Positions 7,698-17,700 of a stretch of DNA of 64,000 nucleotides are shown in pieces (the stretch's first letter is position 1; each line of letters opens with the position of its first letter). The notes under the pieces are model-generated. The model was not told the DNA's origin, made no database searches, and worked only from the letters and a program-made list of their open reading frames with translations. The translations under genes were made by a program, and so were the position numbers. The stretch comes from Candidatus Omnitrophota bacterium (GTDB taxonomy: Bacteria > Ratteibacteria > UBA8468 > B48-G9 > DTJG01), in the NCBI GenBank assembly GCA_023818965.1, contig JAMWCD010000009.1, positions 1 to 64,000 of the forward strand, in the 5' to 3' direction.

Positions 7698-8130
7698 CCA
7701 GGACCCCTGCAATTTCTGTAAAGATACTATCCTGTTTCTCTTTCATTTTATCATAATTGTGCTCATCGTCATTAAATCCAAGCAAATGCAAAATACCGTG
7801 GATCGCAAGGTATAAAATTTCTTTTTCAACACTATGGTTTACCTCAAAAGATTGTCTTTTTGCTGTCTCTGCTGAAATAATCACATCACCAAAAAAACCA
7901 AGTTTGAATGATATCACATCTGTCGGGTAATTTTTATTCAAAAACTTCTTGTTTACAGAAATAATAGTTTTGTCGCTCACCAGCGTGATATAAATTTTTT
8001 TCAATGATTGTGGGATTTTCTTTTCAAGTAAACCAAAGGCATCTTCAAGATATTTCAAATTCAACTTAACCTTTCTCTGACGATTTATCAGCAAAACCTT
8101 TTTTCGCCTGCGTTTTTTGATATGTGTCAT
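7684..8130 (-). CDS. ybeY: endoribonuclease YbeY (rRNA maturation)
   Basis: A 148-residue UPF0054 protein needed for 16S rRNA 3'-end processing in characterised bacteria. INRQRKVKLNLKYLEDA, the DVISFKLGFFGDVIIS core and the HGILHLLGFNDDEH site are family marks. The usual metal site is HGxLHLLGYDH; here the third ligand position reads Asp (N-D-D), with a His three residues later, so metal binding may differ. The start is uncertain: ATG at 8130 is used, but the family usually begins near 8094. It overlaps phoH by about 65 bases and the next gene by 14. Confidence 0.83.
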   Translation of the reverse strand: MTHIKKRRRKKVLLINRQRKVKLNLKYLEDAFGLLEKKIPQSLKKIYITLVSDKTIISVNKKFLNKNYPTDVISFKLGFFGDVIISAETAKRQSFEVNHSVEKEILYLAIHGILHLLGFNDDEHNYDKMKEKQDSIFTEIAGVLDAKR

Positions 8131-9079
8131 ATGCCTTGATAATCCTTTTGACAAGAGGATGCCTTACAACATCCTTCTCGCTGAAATAAATAAATTTCAC
8201 TCCACTCACCTTTTCAAGAACCTTCTCACATATTACAAGACCACTTGTTTCCTTTGAAAGAGGCAGGTCAATTTGTGTAATGTCACCTGTGATGACTGCC
8301 TTTGAATTTGCACCAAGTCGGGTAAGAAACATTTTCATCTGTTCACCTGTAGTATTCTGCGCCTCATCAAGAATGATAAAGGCATCATTCAATGTTCTTC
8401 CTCGCATATAGGCAAGGGGTATGATTTCAATAATTTTTCTTTCACTCCATCGTTTCAGTTCTTCATATTTCATTATATCAAATAGAGCGTCATAAATGGG
8501 CTGAAGGTATGGTTTTATTTTTTCCTCAAGGTCTCCTGGTAAAAATCCAAGCCGTTCCCCTGCCTCAAGTGCAGGTCTTGTAAGAACAACCCTGTTGAAT
8601 AAACCATTGCGAAGTGATTCAATTGCAAGAGCAACTGCAAGATATGTCTTACCTGTTCCAGCAGGACCTATTCCAACAGTAAGCGAATATTTTCTGATTG
8701 CTCTGATATATGAACGCTGGTGCAAACTGCGTGGATAAATCACATCCCTTTTTGACCTTACGATAATTGCATCCGGAGAGTCAGTGATTTTTTCTGCTGG
8801 TTTTTGCTCTGTTGGTTCTTTTTCAACATCCTCAGGCATCGCATCAAAAATGTCTTCTGGAGAAAGATACTTCAATCTGTGAACACGATGCCTCAAGTTT
8901 TCAATGACCTTCTGTGCTTTTTCCACCTGCAAATGTTCACCTCGCAACTTAATAACATTTCCACGAGCAAATATTTCAACACCGAGAAGGTCTTCAAGCA
9001 ATCTCAAATTCTCATCATGCTTTCCAAAAATGATCTGTGCTTCCTGATTTGTCAGAACAATTTCTTTCAATGAGGACAT
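8066..9079 (-). CDS. phoH: PhoH-family ATPase
   Basis: A 337-residue cytoplasmic ATPase of the PhoH/YbeZ type, usually encoded beside ybeY and thought to act as an RNA helicase partner in ribosome quality control. An N-terminal KH-like region (residues 1-70) precedes the ATPase domain. Walker A GPAGTGKT is at about residues 138-145 and Walker B (AFIILDEAQN) with QMKMFLTRLG later. The start follows the LysM gene stop by one base, with the MSSLKEIVL opening typical for the family. The C-terminal coding sequence overlaps ybeY. Confidence 0.9.
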   Translation of the reverse strand: MSSLKEIVLTNQEAQIIFGKHDENLRLLEDLLGVEIFARGNVIKLRGEHLQVEKAQKVIENLRHRVHRLKYLSPEDIFDAMPEDVEKEPTEQKPAEKITDSPDAIIVRSKRDVIYPRSLHQRSYIRAIRKYSLTVGIGPAGTGKTYLAVALAIESLRNGLFNRVVLTRPALEAGERLGFLPGDLEEKIKPYLQPIYDALFDIMKYEELKRWSERKIIEIIPLAYMRGRTLNDAFIILDEAQNTTGEQMKMFLTRLGANSKAVITGDITQIDLPLSKETSGLVICEKVLEKVSGVKFIYFSEKDVVRHPLVKRIIKAYDTYQKTQAKKGFADKSSEKG

Positions 9080-9080
9080 A

Positions 9081-9944
9081 TTACGGAATCACAATTTCTG
9101 TACCTGGTATTAATACATCTGGATTTTTGATTTTTGACTTGTTTGCATCATAAATCTTCTTCCAGCCCTTTGAATCCCCGTAGTATTTTGTAGCAACCTT
9201 AGAAAGGGTATCTCCCTTTTTGACAGTATATGTCTTTCCCCCAGAAATTTTTGCCTTTGGTTCTTCAGGCAGTACTGGTTCAAGTTGCTGTGACTTGATT
9301 GTTGCCTTTACCCTTCCAAGTTCTGCAAGCACCTGGTCACATGCTGCAAGTGCCTTGTTTGAAGCAATGGTTGCTTTCTCTGCTGCTTCATTTGCTGCCT
9401 TTATTGCATCATTAGCAGCGTCTATTGCCTTTTGCGCTGCCTGGTCGGCATAATCCATCGCCTGCTTTGCTGCCTTGTTTGCTGCTGCAATTGCCTTTTC
9501 TGACGCTTCATTGGCTGCTGCAATGGCTCTATCCGCTGCCTCATTTGCGGCTTTCACTGCTTCAGCAGATGATTGAATGGCTTTATTGGCCGCCTCAAGT
9601 GCTTTTTCTGATGTTGCATTTGCCTGATTGCTTGTATTGTATGATTCCTGTGCATATTTTTCAGCATTCTTACTAATTTCCATTGCTGTCTCAATCAGTG
9701 ACTTTGCCTGCATAATCTGAATTTCAATTTCTTCCTTTTCTGAACGAGGTGTTTTTTGAGTACTTTTTGATGGTTTAAAAACAGGTTCCACTGCCTTTTT
9801 TTCAACACCTGTAGGTACCTGTGTTTCCTGTGAAGTTATTTCGTCAGGTGCTGAAATTTTTTGAACTTCCTGTTTTTCCTGAAACATTTTACAACCTGAA
9901 ATTATGAATATCAGCACTATGAATATCACAAGATTAATTCTCAT
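9081..9944 (-). CDS. alanine-zipper LysM lipoprotein
   Basis: A 287-residue predicted lipoprotein. A short signal peptide ends in the lipobox ISGC with Cys18. A charged linker is followed by a long Ala-rich heptad region (about residues 75-215, repeated AxxAxxAAxxA units) that should form a coiled-coil zipper like Lpp or OprI. The C-terminus is a single LysM domain (YTVKKGDTLSKVATKYYG to PGTEIVIP) that binds peptidoglycan. The likely role is tethering the outer membrane to the cell wall. ATG at 9944 has a clear CCAGGAG site; a TTG at 9962 is rejected since it would put that site inside the gene. An 86-base gap separates it from aspS. Confidence 0.8.
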   Translation of the reverse strand: MRINLVIFIVLIFIISGCKMFQEKQEVQKISAPDEITSQETQVPTGVEKKAVEPVFKPSKSTQKTPRSEKEEIEIQIMQAKSLIETAMEISKNAEKYAQESYNTSNQANATSEKALEAANKAIQSSAEAVKAANEAADRAIAAANEASEKAIAAANKAAKQAMDYADQAAQKAIDAANDAIKAANEAAEKATIASNKALAACDQVLAELGRVKATIKSQQLEPVLPEEPKAKISGGKTYTVKKGDTLSKVATKYYGDSKGWKKIYDANKSKIKNPDVLIPGTEIVIP

Positions 9945-10030
9945 TTTTTTCTCCTGGTGCAATGTTCATTAAAAATAATTGTTTCCCATAAACTATGTCT
10001 TTGCACAATATTTTTCCGTATTTCAATTTA

Positions 10031-11803
10031 TCATTCTTTCGGCTTAAAGTCAACCTTTATATAAAGTTCTCTTAATTGCCTTTCATCAACAATACCAGGT
10101 GCGCCACTTAATGGACACACACCTTTTTGTGTCTTTGGAAATGCTATTGTTTCTCTTATTGAGTCCTCTTTCCTGAGTATCATCACCAGTCGGTCAAGTC
10201 CAAATGCAATACCTCCATGAGGCGGTGCGCCAAATCCAAGTGCTTCAAGAAGGAAACCAAATTTTTCATTGTATTCTTCGGGCTTCATATTGAGAATTGA
10301 GAAAATTCTTTCCTGCAGTTTCCTGTCATGAATTCTTATGCTTCCCCCACCAATTTCAGAGCCATTTAACACAAGGTCATATGCACGTGATTTTGCTGCC
10401 AGAGGTTGTTTTTCAAGATTTTCAATATCCTGTTTTTTAGGACTGGTAAAAGGATGATGAACACACTGAATTCTCTGTTCTTCCTGATTGAATTCAAATA
10501 ATGGAAAATCCACAACCCAGAGAAAATTGAATAAACTTTCATCAATAAGGTTTAATTTTGTGCCAATATGCAAACGAATTTCACCAAGGGTTTCACATAC
10601 CCATTGATTTTTGCCTCCAAGGAATAAAAGCAATGAACCAGGACTAATACCACTAATTTTTTTAATTTTTTCTATAACTACCTCCTTCAGTGATTTCCTC
10701 AATGGAGAGACCACTTCATTTTCTCTGAACCTCATCCATCCAATCCCCTTACCACCTCTTTGTTTGACAAATTCATTAAGATTATCAACATCTTTGATTG
10801 AAATGTTTTCTCCCTGCTGAATTATCAAACCCTTTATCACTCCACCAGAATCAAGAATGGATTGAAGAATATTACTTCCTGAATCAGCCAGTGCCTCTGA
10901 CAGTTCAATAATCTCCATACCAAATCGAGTATCCGGTTTATCTGTACCAAATCGGTTTATTGCCTCTTCGTAGGTTAAACGGGGAAATGGGATACTGATT
11001 TTGATGTCAGTAGTTTTTTCTATCGCATATTTTATCATTCTCTCAGAGATATCCATGATATCGTTTTCTTCAACAAAAGACATTTCAACATCAATCTGAG
11101 TAAATTCGGGTTGCCTGTCTGAACGAAGATCTTCATCTCTAAAACAACGGGCAATCTGATAATACCTGTCAAATCCTGATATCATCAAAATCTGTTTGAA
11201 CAACTGCGGGGATTGTGGTAACGCATAAAAACTTCCAGGATTCAATCGTGAAGGAACAAGAAAATCCCTTGCTCCTTCAGGAGTACTTTTTGTAAGAACA
11301 GGTGTTTCAATTTCAACAAATCCTTCTTTAAAGAAAAATTCTCTGATTCTGCTGATAAAATCAGACCTGAAGACAATGTTTTCTTTTAATTGCTGCCTTC
11401 TTAAATCAAGATACCTGTATTTTAATCTTGTGTTCTCATTTATGTTTTTGCTTTCCTGAATCTCAAAGGGAAGCGGTTCAGAAACATTGAGAATCTCAAG
11501 TTCTTCAAGGATTATTTCAATTGTGCCTGTGGGAATTTTTGGGTTTACTGTCTCCGGAGATCGGGCAACAACAGTACCTGAAATTTTCAAAACAAATTCC
11601 TGTCTCACTTTTTTCACAAGTTCCAGTATTTCAGGTTTTAAAGCAGGCAGATTACATACAATTTGCGTGATACCGTATCTATCGCGAAGGTCAAAAAATA
11701 TAATATTACCATGATCCCTGATTGAAGAAACCCAGCCGGAAAGAATAACCTTTTTTCCGATGTCACCTGTACCAAGTTGTCCACAGGTATGAGTTCTAAG
11801 CAT
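10031..11803 (-). CDS. aspS: aspartyl-tRNA synthetase
   Basis: A 590-residue class II synthetase, the usual bacterial length. An N-terminal OB anticodon-binding domain (KKVILSGWVSSIRDHGNIIF) is followed by the catalytic core with motif 2 (RCFRDEDLRSDRQPEFTQID), an inserted GAD domain (about residues 290-420) and motif 3 (GIAFGLDRLVM). It charges tRNA-Asp, and possibly tRNA-Asn if non-discriminating; no asparaginyl enzyme or gatCAB is in the window to judge. It overlaps hisS by eight bases, a pairing common in bacteria. Confidence 0.95.
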   Translation of the reverse strand: MLRTHTCGQLGTGDIGKKVILSGWVSSIRDHGNIIFFDLRDRYGITQIVCNLPALKPEILELVKKVRQEFVLKISGTVVARSPETVNPKIPTGTIEIILEELEILNVSEPLPFEIQESKNINENTRLKYRYLDLRRQQLKENIVFRSDFISRIREFFFKEGFVEIETPVLTKSTPEGARDFLVPSRLNPGSFYALPQSPQLFKQILMISGFDRYYQIARCFRDEDLRSDRQPEFTQIDVEMSFVEENDIMDISERMIKYAIEKTTDIKISIPFPRLTYEEAINRFGTDKPDTRFGMEIIELSEALADSGSNILQSILDSGGVIKGLIIQQGENISIKDVDNLNEFVKQRGGKGIGWMRFRENEVVSPLRKSLKEVVIEKIKKISGISPGSLLLFLGGKNQWVCETLGEIRLHIGTKLNLIDESLFNFLWVVDFPLFEFNQEEQRIQCVHHPFTSPKKQDIENLEKQPLAAKSRAYDLVLNGSEIGGGSIRIHDRKLQERIFSILNMKPEEYNEKFGFLLEALGFGAPPHGGIAFGLDRLVMILRKEDSIRETIAFPKTQKGVCPLSGAPGIVDERQLRELYIKVDFKPKE

Positions 11804-13046
11804 TATCTATCTCCTTGAAAAATTTTGAAAGTTCTGAAAATTTAATTTCTTTTTGAGAACCATTACTCATGTTTTTATAAAGAAAAATTTGTTTTTGAAG
11901 TTCATTGTCACCGAGAATAAGAATATGTTTAACCCCTTCCCTGTCAGCAATTTTCAAATGATTTTTCAAGGGTCGTTGTTCGTAATCAGCAACAATTTTT
12001 ATACCATCAACCCTTGAACTATTCAAAATTGCTGTTCCTTTTTGCAATGCGTGCTGACCAAGAAAAATCACACAAATTTCTTTTTTTCTCTTCACTTCAA
12101 GATTGATTAATGCACACAATCTGTCCATTCCAATGGCAAAACCAGCAGCAGGAGTTTCTGGACCACCAAGTTCACTAACAAGATTATCATATCGTCCGCC
12201 GCCAGCGACAGCATTTTCTTCTTCTCCAATTTTTAATTCAAAAACTGTCTTTGTATAGTAATCAAGTCCCCTGACAAGATATGGATTTTTTTTGTAATGA
12301 ATTTTATTATCGTCAAGAGTAGTATAAAAATTTTCCTGATGTTTTCTGCAATCATCACATAAGACATCCTGTATTACAGGTGCCTCCTTAATTATTTCCC
12401 TGCAGGAAATCACCTTACAATCAAGAACTCTGAGAACATTACCCTGTAATCTTGTCTGACAGTCCTGACATAACCTGTCTTTTGCTGGTTCAAGAAACTG
12501 CTTTAATTTTATACCATAGGAAATCTTACATGCATCACAACCAACAGAATTGGTTTCAAAAACATAATTACTGACATTCAATTTTTCAATAATTTTTGCA
12601 AGAATCACTATTAATTCTGCGTCAAAATAAGGACTTTTCCCGCCAAAGATTTCTGCACCAATTTGAAAAAATTGCCTGTATCGACCCTTTTGTGGCCTAT
12701 CGTATCTAAACATTGGTCCAGCATAATATAATCGAGTAATTTTCCTTTTTGTATACAACTGATGTTCAAGATATGCACGTACAACAGAAGCAGTTGCTTC
12801 TGGTCTGAGGGCAAGAATTCTATTTCCTTTGTCTTTGAATACATACATTTCCTTCTGCACAATATCAGTAAAAGAACCAACACTCCGTTGAAAAAGTTTT
12901 AATTCTTCAACCACTGGCACCCTTATTTCTTCAAATCCAAATGCTTCAAGTGTTTGGAAGGCAATGGATTCAACTGTCTGCCATATCTTTACTTCTTCTG
13001 GCAAAATATCCCTCATTCCCCTTACTGCTTTTATTTGTTCAGCCAT
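11796..13046 (-). CDS. hisS: histidyl-tRNA synthetase
   Basis: A 416-residue class II synthetase. The RGMRDILPEEVKIW opening, motif 2 (RYRQFFQIGAEIFGG), the histidine-binding LVRGLDYYTKTVFEL segment and motif 3 (AAGFAIGMDRLCAL) are all present, followed by a C-terminal anticodon-binding domain. It is the first gene of a nine-kilobase minus-strand string of housekeeping genes and lies divergent to the acyltransferase at 13212, with 165 bases between them in which no clear promoter could be fixed. A pair of CxxC motifs (CDAC, CQDC/CDDC) occupies the insertion domain. Confidence 0.94.
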   Translation of the reverse strand: MAEQIKAVRGMRDILPEEVKIWQTVESIAFQTLEAFGFEEIRVPVVEELKLFQRSVGSFTDIVQKEMYVFKDKGNRILALRPEATASVVRAYLEHQLYTKRKITRLYYAGPMFRYDRPQKGRYRQFFQIGAEIFGGKSPYFDAELIVILAKIIEKLNVSNYVFETNSVGCDACKISYGIKLKQFLEPAKDRLCQDCQTRLQGNVLRVLDCKVISCREIIKEAPVIQDVLCDDCRKHQENFYTTLDDNKIHYKKNPYLVRGLDYYTKTVFELKIGEEENAVAGGGRYDNLVSELGGPETPAAGFAIGMDRLCALINLEVKRKKEICVIFLGQHALQKGTAILNSSRVDGIKIVADYEQRPLKNHLKIADREGVKHILILGDNELQKQIFLYKNMSNGSQKEIKFSELSKFFKEIDNA

Positions 13047-13211
13047 AGATGTGTTGTTATCTCAAAAAATTTTCAATCTTAATATGATATATTTTTTTAT
13101 GCCATCGGTCAAAGAGCAGTTTCAATTGAATTTCGGAAATCTTCGCTACTTTCAGGAACGAAAGACAAAAGAAATTTCACAAAAAATGCAATTTTAGAGT
13201 AAAATTTAGTT

Positions 13212-14111
13212 ATGAGAAGAAAGAAAAAAGAATTGATTACAGATATTCTGGGATATTTGTTTTTTTTCGTTGTTTTTAACTTCATTCGTATTCTGCCATG
13301 TGTTCTCTATGGTCGAATAGGTAGCATCGCAGGCAGATTTTTTTATATTATCAGTCCATCATTGAAAAGAAAAATTAGAAAAAATATCATTGCCGCATAT
13401 GGAAACAGTTTCTCTCCTGAAGAAAAAACACTGATGATAAAAAAAATCATTGAGAAAAATACATTCTTTTTTATTGAATGGGTATTATGGGTAAAAATAG
13501 CACCAGAAAGGGCATTGAAACTGATTGAATTTAAAAACCTTGAGGCATTAAAAAATGTATGTAAATCAAAAAAACCTGTGGTACTTGTAAGTGCTCATCT
13601 TGGCAATTTTTCCCTGATGATTGCTTCATTGATTTATTCAGGATTACCTGTCACCTGGATTGCGCGCGACGCAAACAACATGTATCTGGCAAGATACGTG
13701 GATAGAATTAGAAGGCAAAAAGGGATATTTGCAATAAACAAGGAAAATCTTAATCAGGCAATAGCAAAGTCGCTTGAATGGCTTAAAAATGGAAATGCTC
13801 TGTGTCTTTTGATTGATCAGCATTCAGGAAAAGGTTCTCAGGTGGAATTTTTTGGAAACATAGTCCAGGCACCAACAGGAGCAGCCGTGTTTTCAAGAAA
13901 ATATAATGCGGATGTCTTTGGTGTTTTTATTCGCCATAAACATGGATTCAGGCATACAATTTTTATTGAAGGACCCTATAAAGTTTTAAAAACGAATAAT
14001 CAGGATGATGATTTCCAGAAGAATACTCAGTTTTTTTATCAACGTATTGAATACTATGTTCGACAGAGTCCTGATGAATGGTTCACATGGCTGCACAGAA
14101 GATTTCGATAA
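13212..14111 (+). CDS. LpxL/HtrB-family lipid acyltransferase
   Basis: A 299-residue membrane-anchored acyltransferase, with a hydrophobic helix near residues 12-35. The family adds secondary acyl chains to lipid A or similar glycolipids at the inner membrane. The catalytic region reads SAHLGNFSLM: His129 is present, but the Glu or Asp normally five residues later (HxxxxE) is Ser134. DQHSGKGSQVEFFG and APTGAAVFSRKYNADVF match the later family blocks. The gene is monocistronic, with no obvious ribosome-binding site. TTCACA and TAAAAT 18 bases apart (13176-13205) would place the RNA start close to the ATG, suggesting a leaderless message. Activity uncertain because of the Ser. Confidence 0.78.
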   Translation: MRRKKKELITDILGYLFFFVVFNFIRILPCVLYGRIGSIAGRFFYIISPSLKRKIRKNIIAAYGNSFSPEEKTLMIKKIIEKNTFFFIEWVLWVKIAPERALKLIEFKNLEALKNVCKSKKPVVLVSAHLGNFSLMIASLIYSGLPVTWIARDANNMYLARYVDRIRRQKGIFAINKENLNQAIAKSLEWLKNGNALCLLIDQHSGKGSQVEFFGNIVQAPTGAAVFSRKYNADVFGVFIRHKHGFRHTIFIEGPYKVLKTNNQDDDFQKNTQFFYQRIEYYVRQSPDEWFTWLHRRFR

Positions 14112-14146
14112 TAACTTGATCCCGCACCGCGGCGGAATCAATGGGA

Positions 14147-14797
14147 TCAATAATAATAGTCCCTTGAAACAATTTCTGAAAAAATTTCTTTCCCTGAAGT
14201 AAAAACACGTCGGGTTGTTATTGTATAAATAAAATCGCCCTGCTTTTCAGGCTTTGAAACAATAATTTCTATCTCTCGCATTTTGGGTTTTTCCCCAAAA
14301 ATAGAAATACTAAGTGCATTACCATCAACAGATGCCCTGATAATAAACTTGAAGTTATACGGATTGTAAATTTTTAAATCAACTCCTTGTTCTTTTGAAA
14401 CAGTTGCATCAAGACCTGGTAAAATGTATGAAACAATTTTTGAATGTGGCTTTCTTTCAAAGATTGAAAGTCCTGCATAAAGTGCTGCTGCATAGAGTGT
14501 TGATGAAACCTGACATAACCCACCACCATAACCAGGCACTCTTTTTTCACCAACAAGAGTATTTGCTGTGCCGAGTTCGTTTTCAGAAATCCGGCTTGTT
14601 ACTTCATCATTAAATGAAAAAATCGTTTTTGGAAGGAGAACAAATCCATCAAGGTATCTTGCTGCTACCTTAATATTTGTCTGCCGTTCATCAATGTGTT
14701 CATTAAAATATGTTGTGTAAGTCGCCCATCTGTATTTAAATTCATTTGCATAACAAAAACAACAAGCCACCAGTAATAAAAAGATTAATTTTTTCAT
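14147..14797 (-). CDS. exported VanW-family protein
   Basis: A 216-residue protein with a cleavable signal peptide (residues 1-17). The VanW hallmark GYGGGLCQVSSTLYAAALYA and the ER-PHS-IVSYILPGLDATV stretch are intact. VanW domains occur in glycopeptide-resistance clusters and many cell-wall proteins; their reaction is not established, though a peptidoglycan link is widely assumed. The ATG overlaps the alpha-2-macroglobulin stop by four bases, so the two are coupled. The gene converges on the acyltransferase gene 35 bases away. Confidence 0.83.
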   Translation of the reverse strand: MKKLIFLLLVACCFCYANEFKYRWATYTTYFNEHIDERQTNIKVAARYLDGFVLLPKTIFSFNDEVTSRISENELGTANTLVGEKRVPGYGGGLCQVSSTLYAAALYAGLSIFERKPHSKIVSYILPGLDATVSKEQGVDLKIYNPYNFKFIIRASVDGNALSISIFGEKPKMREIEIIVSKPEKQGDFIYTITTRRVFTSGKEIFSEIVSRDYYY

Positions 14798-17700
14798 TGC
14801 TCAATTGTGATGATATTTCCTTGAGAACGTCCCCATACCTCAGGTAAATACATTAGTTGTGCCTTTGTCGGCAGCACATGATACGAACCAGGAGTTTCAG
14901 CCCTCAAATAATAAACAATTGTTCTTTCTTTCTCTCCCCAGAAACTTGTAAAAAATGCCACCTTTTCATCCCTTATTTCTCTTCTACAATACCACCAGTT
15001 TTCATCAGGTATCTGTTCAATAACCTCGCAACCTGCTGGAATAGGGTCTTCAATCATCACATACTCAAACCTTTCACCGCCTGAAATTTTTATCTCTACC
15101 CTTATTCTATCACCTGGTTTTATCGCTTGCTTGATTTCATTGTAAACATATACAGTATTGCCTTTTTCATCAATCTTTTTTACTGACTCAATTTCAGTGT
15201 ATCTTCGAGATATTGTAAAACCCGAATCAAATGCAGGCATAGAAATATCCCTGACAACGTACTTAATCACATGGGAATAATAGAGATTGCCTGTACCATG
15301 TTTTTCAAGCACGATTGAATTTTTTCCGCTTAGTAAATGTTCGGGTTTAATCTCAACTACTGTCTGAAACTGTTTCACACTTTCTCTGTCGATTTTCTCT
15401 GTTGCTTCATTTTTCCTGTTCAATGAAAGAATGAATGTATAATCAGGAGACAGTTCATCCGTCATACCAAGATAATCAGTAAAGGCAAACAAACACGCAG
15501 CGGTATCCTTTGTTGATAACCACAGTCCTCCCTGTTTCTTCATAGCAAGATATCTCAAAATATAAGGAATTTCTTTTCTTTTCGGGTCAATTGCAAGAAT
15601 TGCTCTCAATCCCCAGGCAGTTGCTTCAATATTATGATTTATCCAGGAATAATATCCATCTTCTTCTGCCTGCCAGTAGCCCACATATGGTGATGGTTTA
15701 ATCAATTTACTGCACAAAAGTTCAAGTGTATCCTGAGCCCTTTTGTCATTCATTTCCTTAAGAATAAGACACAATTGAGCAAGTGTATATGGATTAAGTT
15801 GGGCCCTGTTTTTATAAATATCATCAACAAGTGATTGATTTTTTTCTCCAGCATAAGTTAAGGCATAAAGCATAAATGTTTTTTGATTATAGTCATTTAT
15901 TGAACCAATCATGCTTTTGAGGAAATTTTTCCCTCTTTCAAGTCGTTCCTCATTAACCATGTAACCAGTTTTTTTTGCATGCGCCAGCCCGAAAACAACA
16001 TAACCACTTGTATATGGACTGCTTCCATCTCCAGGCCACCATCCCCATCCACCGTCTCCATTTTGATAGTTATAAAGTCTTATCAAGCCATCACTTACTT
16101 TTTTCGGAAGATTTTCAAGCATTTTCTCAAACTCACCAGTATTTTTCGCAAGATAACGAAGGTCTTCAATTTTTATTTTCTTCAGAGTACTGGCAACCTG
16201 AATCGCAGGCAAAAATGCATTCAATGTTTGTTCAACACATCCATAGGGATACTTTGCAAGTGCATCAAGTGTTGTGAAAAATTGTGAAACAAGTGATGGA
16301 TAAATATATGATTTTGCATCAATTGAGGCAGGAATTGTTTCAACAGGTAAGAAGAATGTATCAATTGTAATATCCTCACATTGCCCTGCAAAAACATATC
16401 TCTGGTCAATGCCAAAGGAATAAACAGGAATACTTAATTCCATTGCATCCTTATAAGAATATGCCTGAGCAAACAAAGTAATCTTTGCATTTTTTACTGA
16501 ATTAACCTTTACCTTCCAGTCAACACGTTTTGAATTTTCATTTTCCAACTCCACAGTTTTTTCTGATTCATCAAGAATATCGAGACCATCTGCAACAATT
16601 TTCACACTAACTTTTTGTTTGTTTCCTGTGTGATTATGTATAACTCCAGAAATAAGAAGGCGGTCGTCTTCAACAAAAAATCTTGGAGTAATAAGATTTG
16701 CCATCAATGGCTTGCTTGTGATAACTTTATTAATTCCAGTACCAACCTTTGTATCATTTGTTATTGCACGAACTGTTGATCGCCATGTTGTAAGATTGTC
16801 AGGAAGTTTAAACTCAATCATTCCATTGCCATTGTTATCAGTAAACGCTAATGGTAACCAGAATGCAGTATCCCTGAAATTTTTCCTGATATCCGACTGC
16901 GCAAAATCCTTTCCTGCTCCTCCATAGTACCATGGATAAAAAGAATAACCTGTTGAAACCTTGTTTGCCTTTGTCCCATAAAAGAAATCTTCAATTTTTG
17001 GAACAAGTTCACCAGAAATCGCATATATTGATTCATCAACAGCACCAAAAGAAAACTCAGCAGAGACAGGTTTTCCTGAAAAATCCTTGATATTCACAAG
17101 ATATTTTGCTATGTCTCCTGGATGATATTGTTGTTTTTCGGGTAGAATATCAACTTTGAGAAACCTATCACTGCAACCTGTTTTTATAAGTTTGCTTGAT
17201 GAAATAAAATTCTTGTTTCTGACTGAACAGGCAGAAATGAAAACATTTGGAATATATTCCTGTTTAACAGGAATCTCAAGCAAAATGGAATTTCCTTTCA
17301 GTTTCACAATTTTGTTTTCAAATATTTTCTGCCCCTCAATTGTAAAAAGAATTTCAAGGTCTCTATGTGAAGAAGTTATAAGTATTTTTGCAACTTCACC
17401 AACATTGTATTGTTCCCGGTCAGTAATAATTTCAATGTCTTTTTTCCCGTACGAGAATGAATAATGATCAACACCTGTAATCCAGACATATTTTTCTCCT
17501 GTGATAATATTGTGATACTCATCAGTACCCTGAACCATGATTTTGATATATCCTGTGGAAGGCGATTTCAATTTGATGGTTGTTCTATCGTCATCAAGAA
17601 CAATTTTTCTTGATATTATTTCCTTGAAACTCCATCTTTTTTTCTTTGCATCATATGTCTCATAACTGACTGACAGATTAAATTGTTTTTTATCTGAAAC

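Noticed and set aside
14116-14150. 8-bp inverted repeat TTGATCCC/GGGATCAA as terminator
   Set aside because: Long loop and no T-tract; the right arm extends into the VanW stop region.
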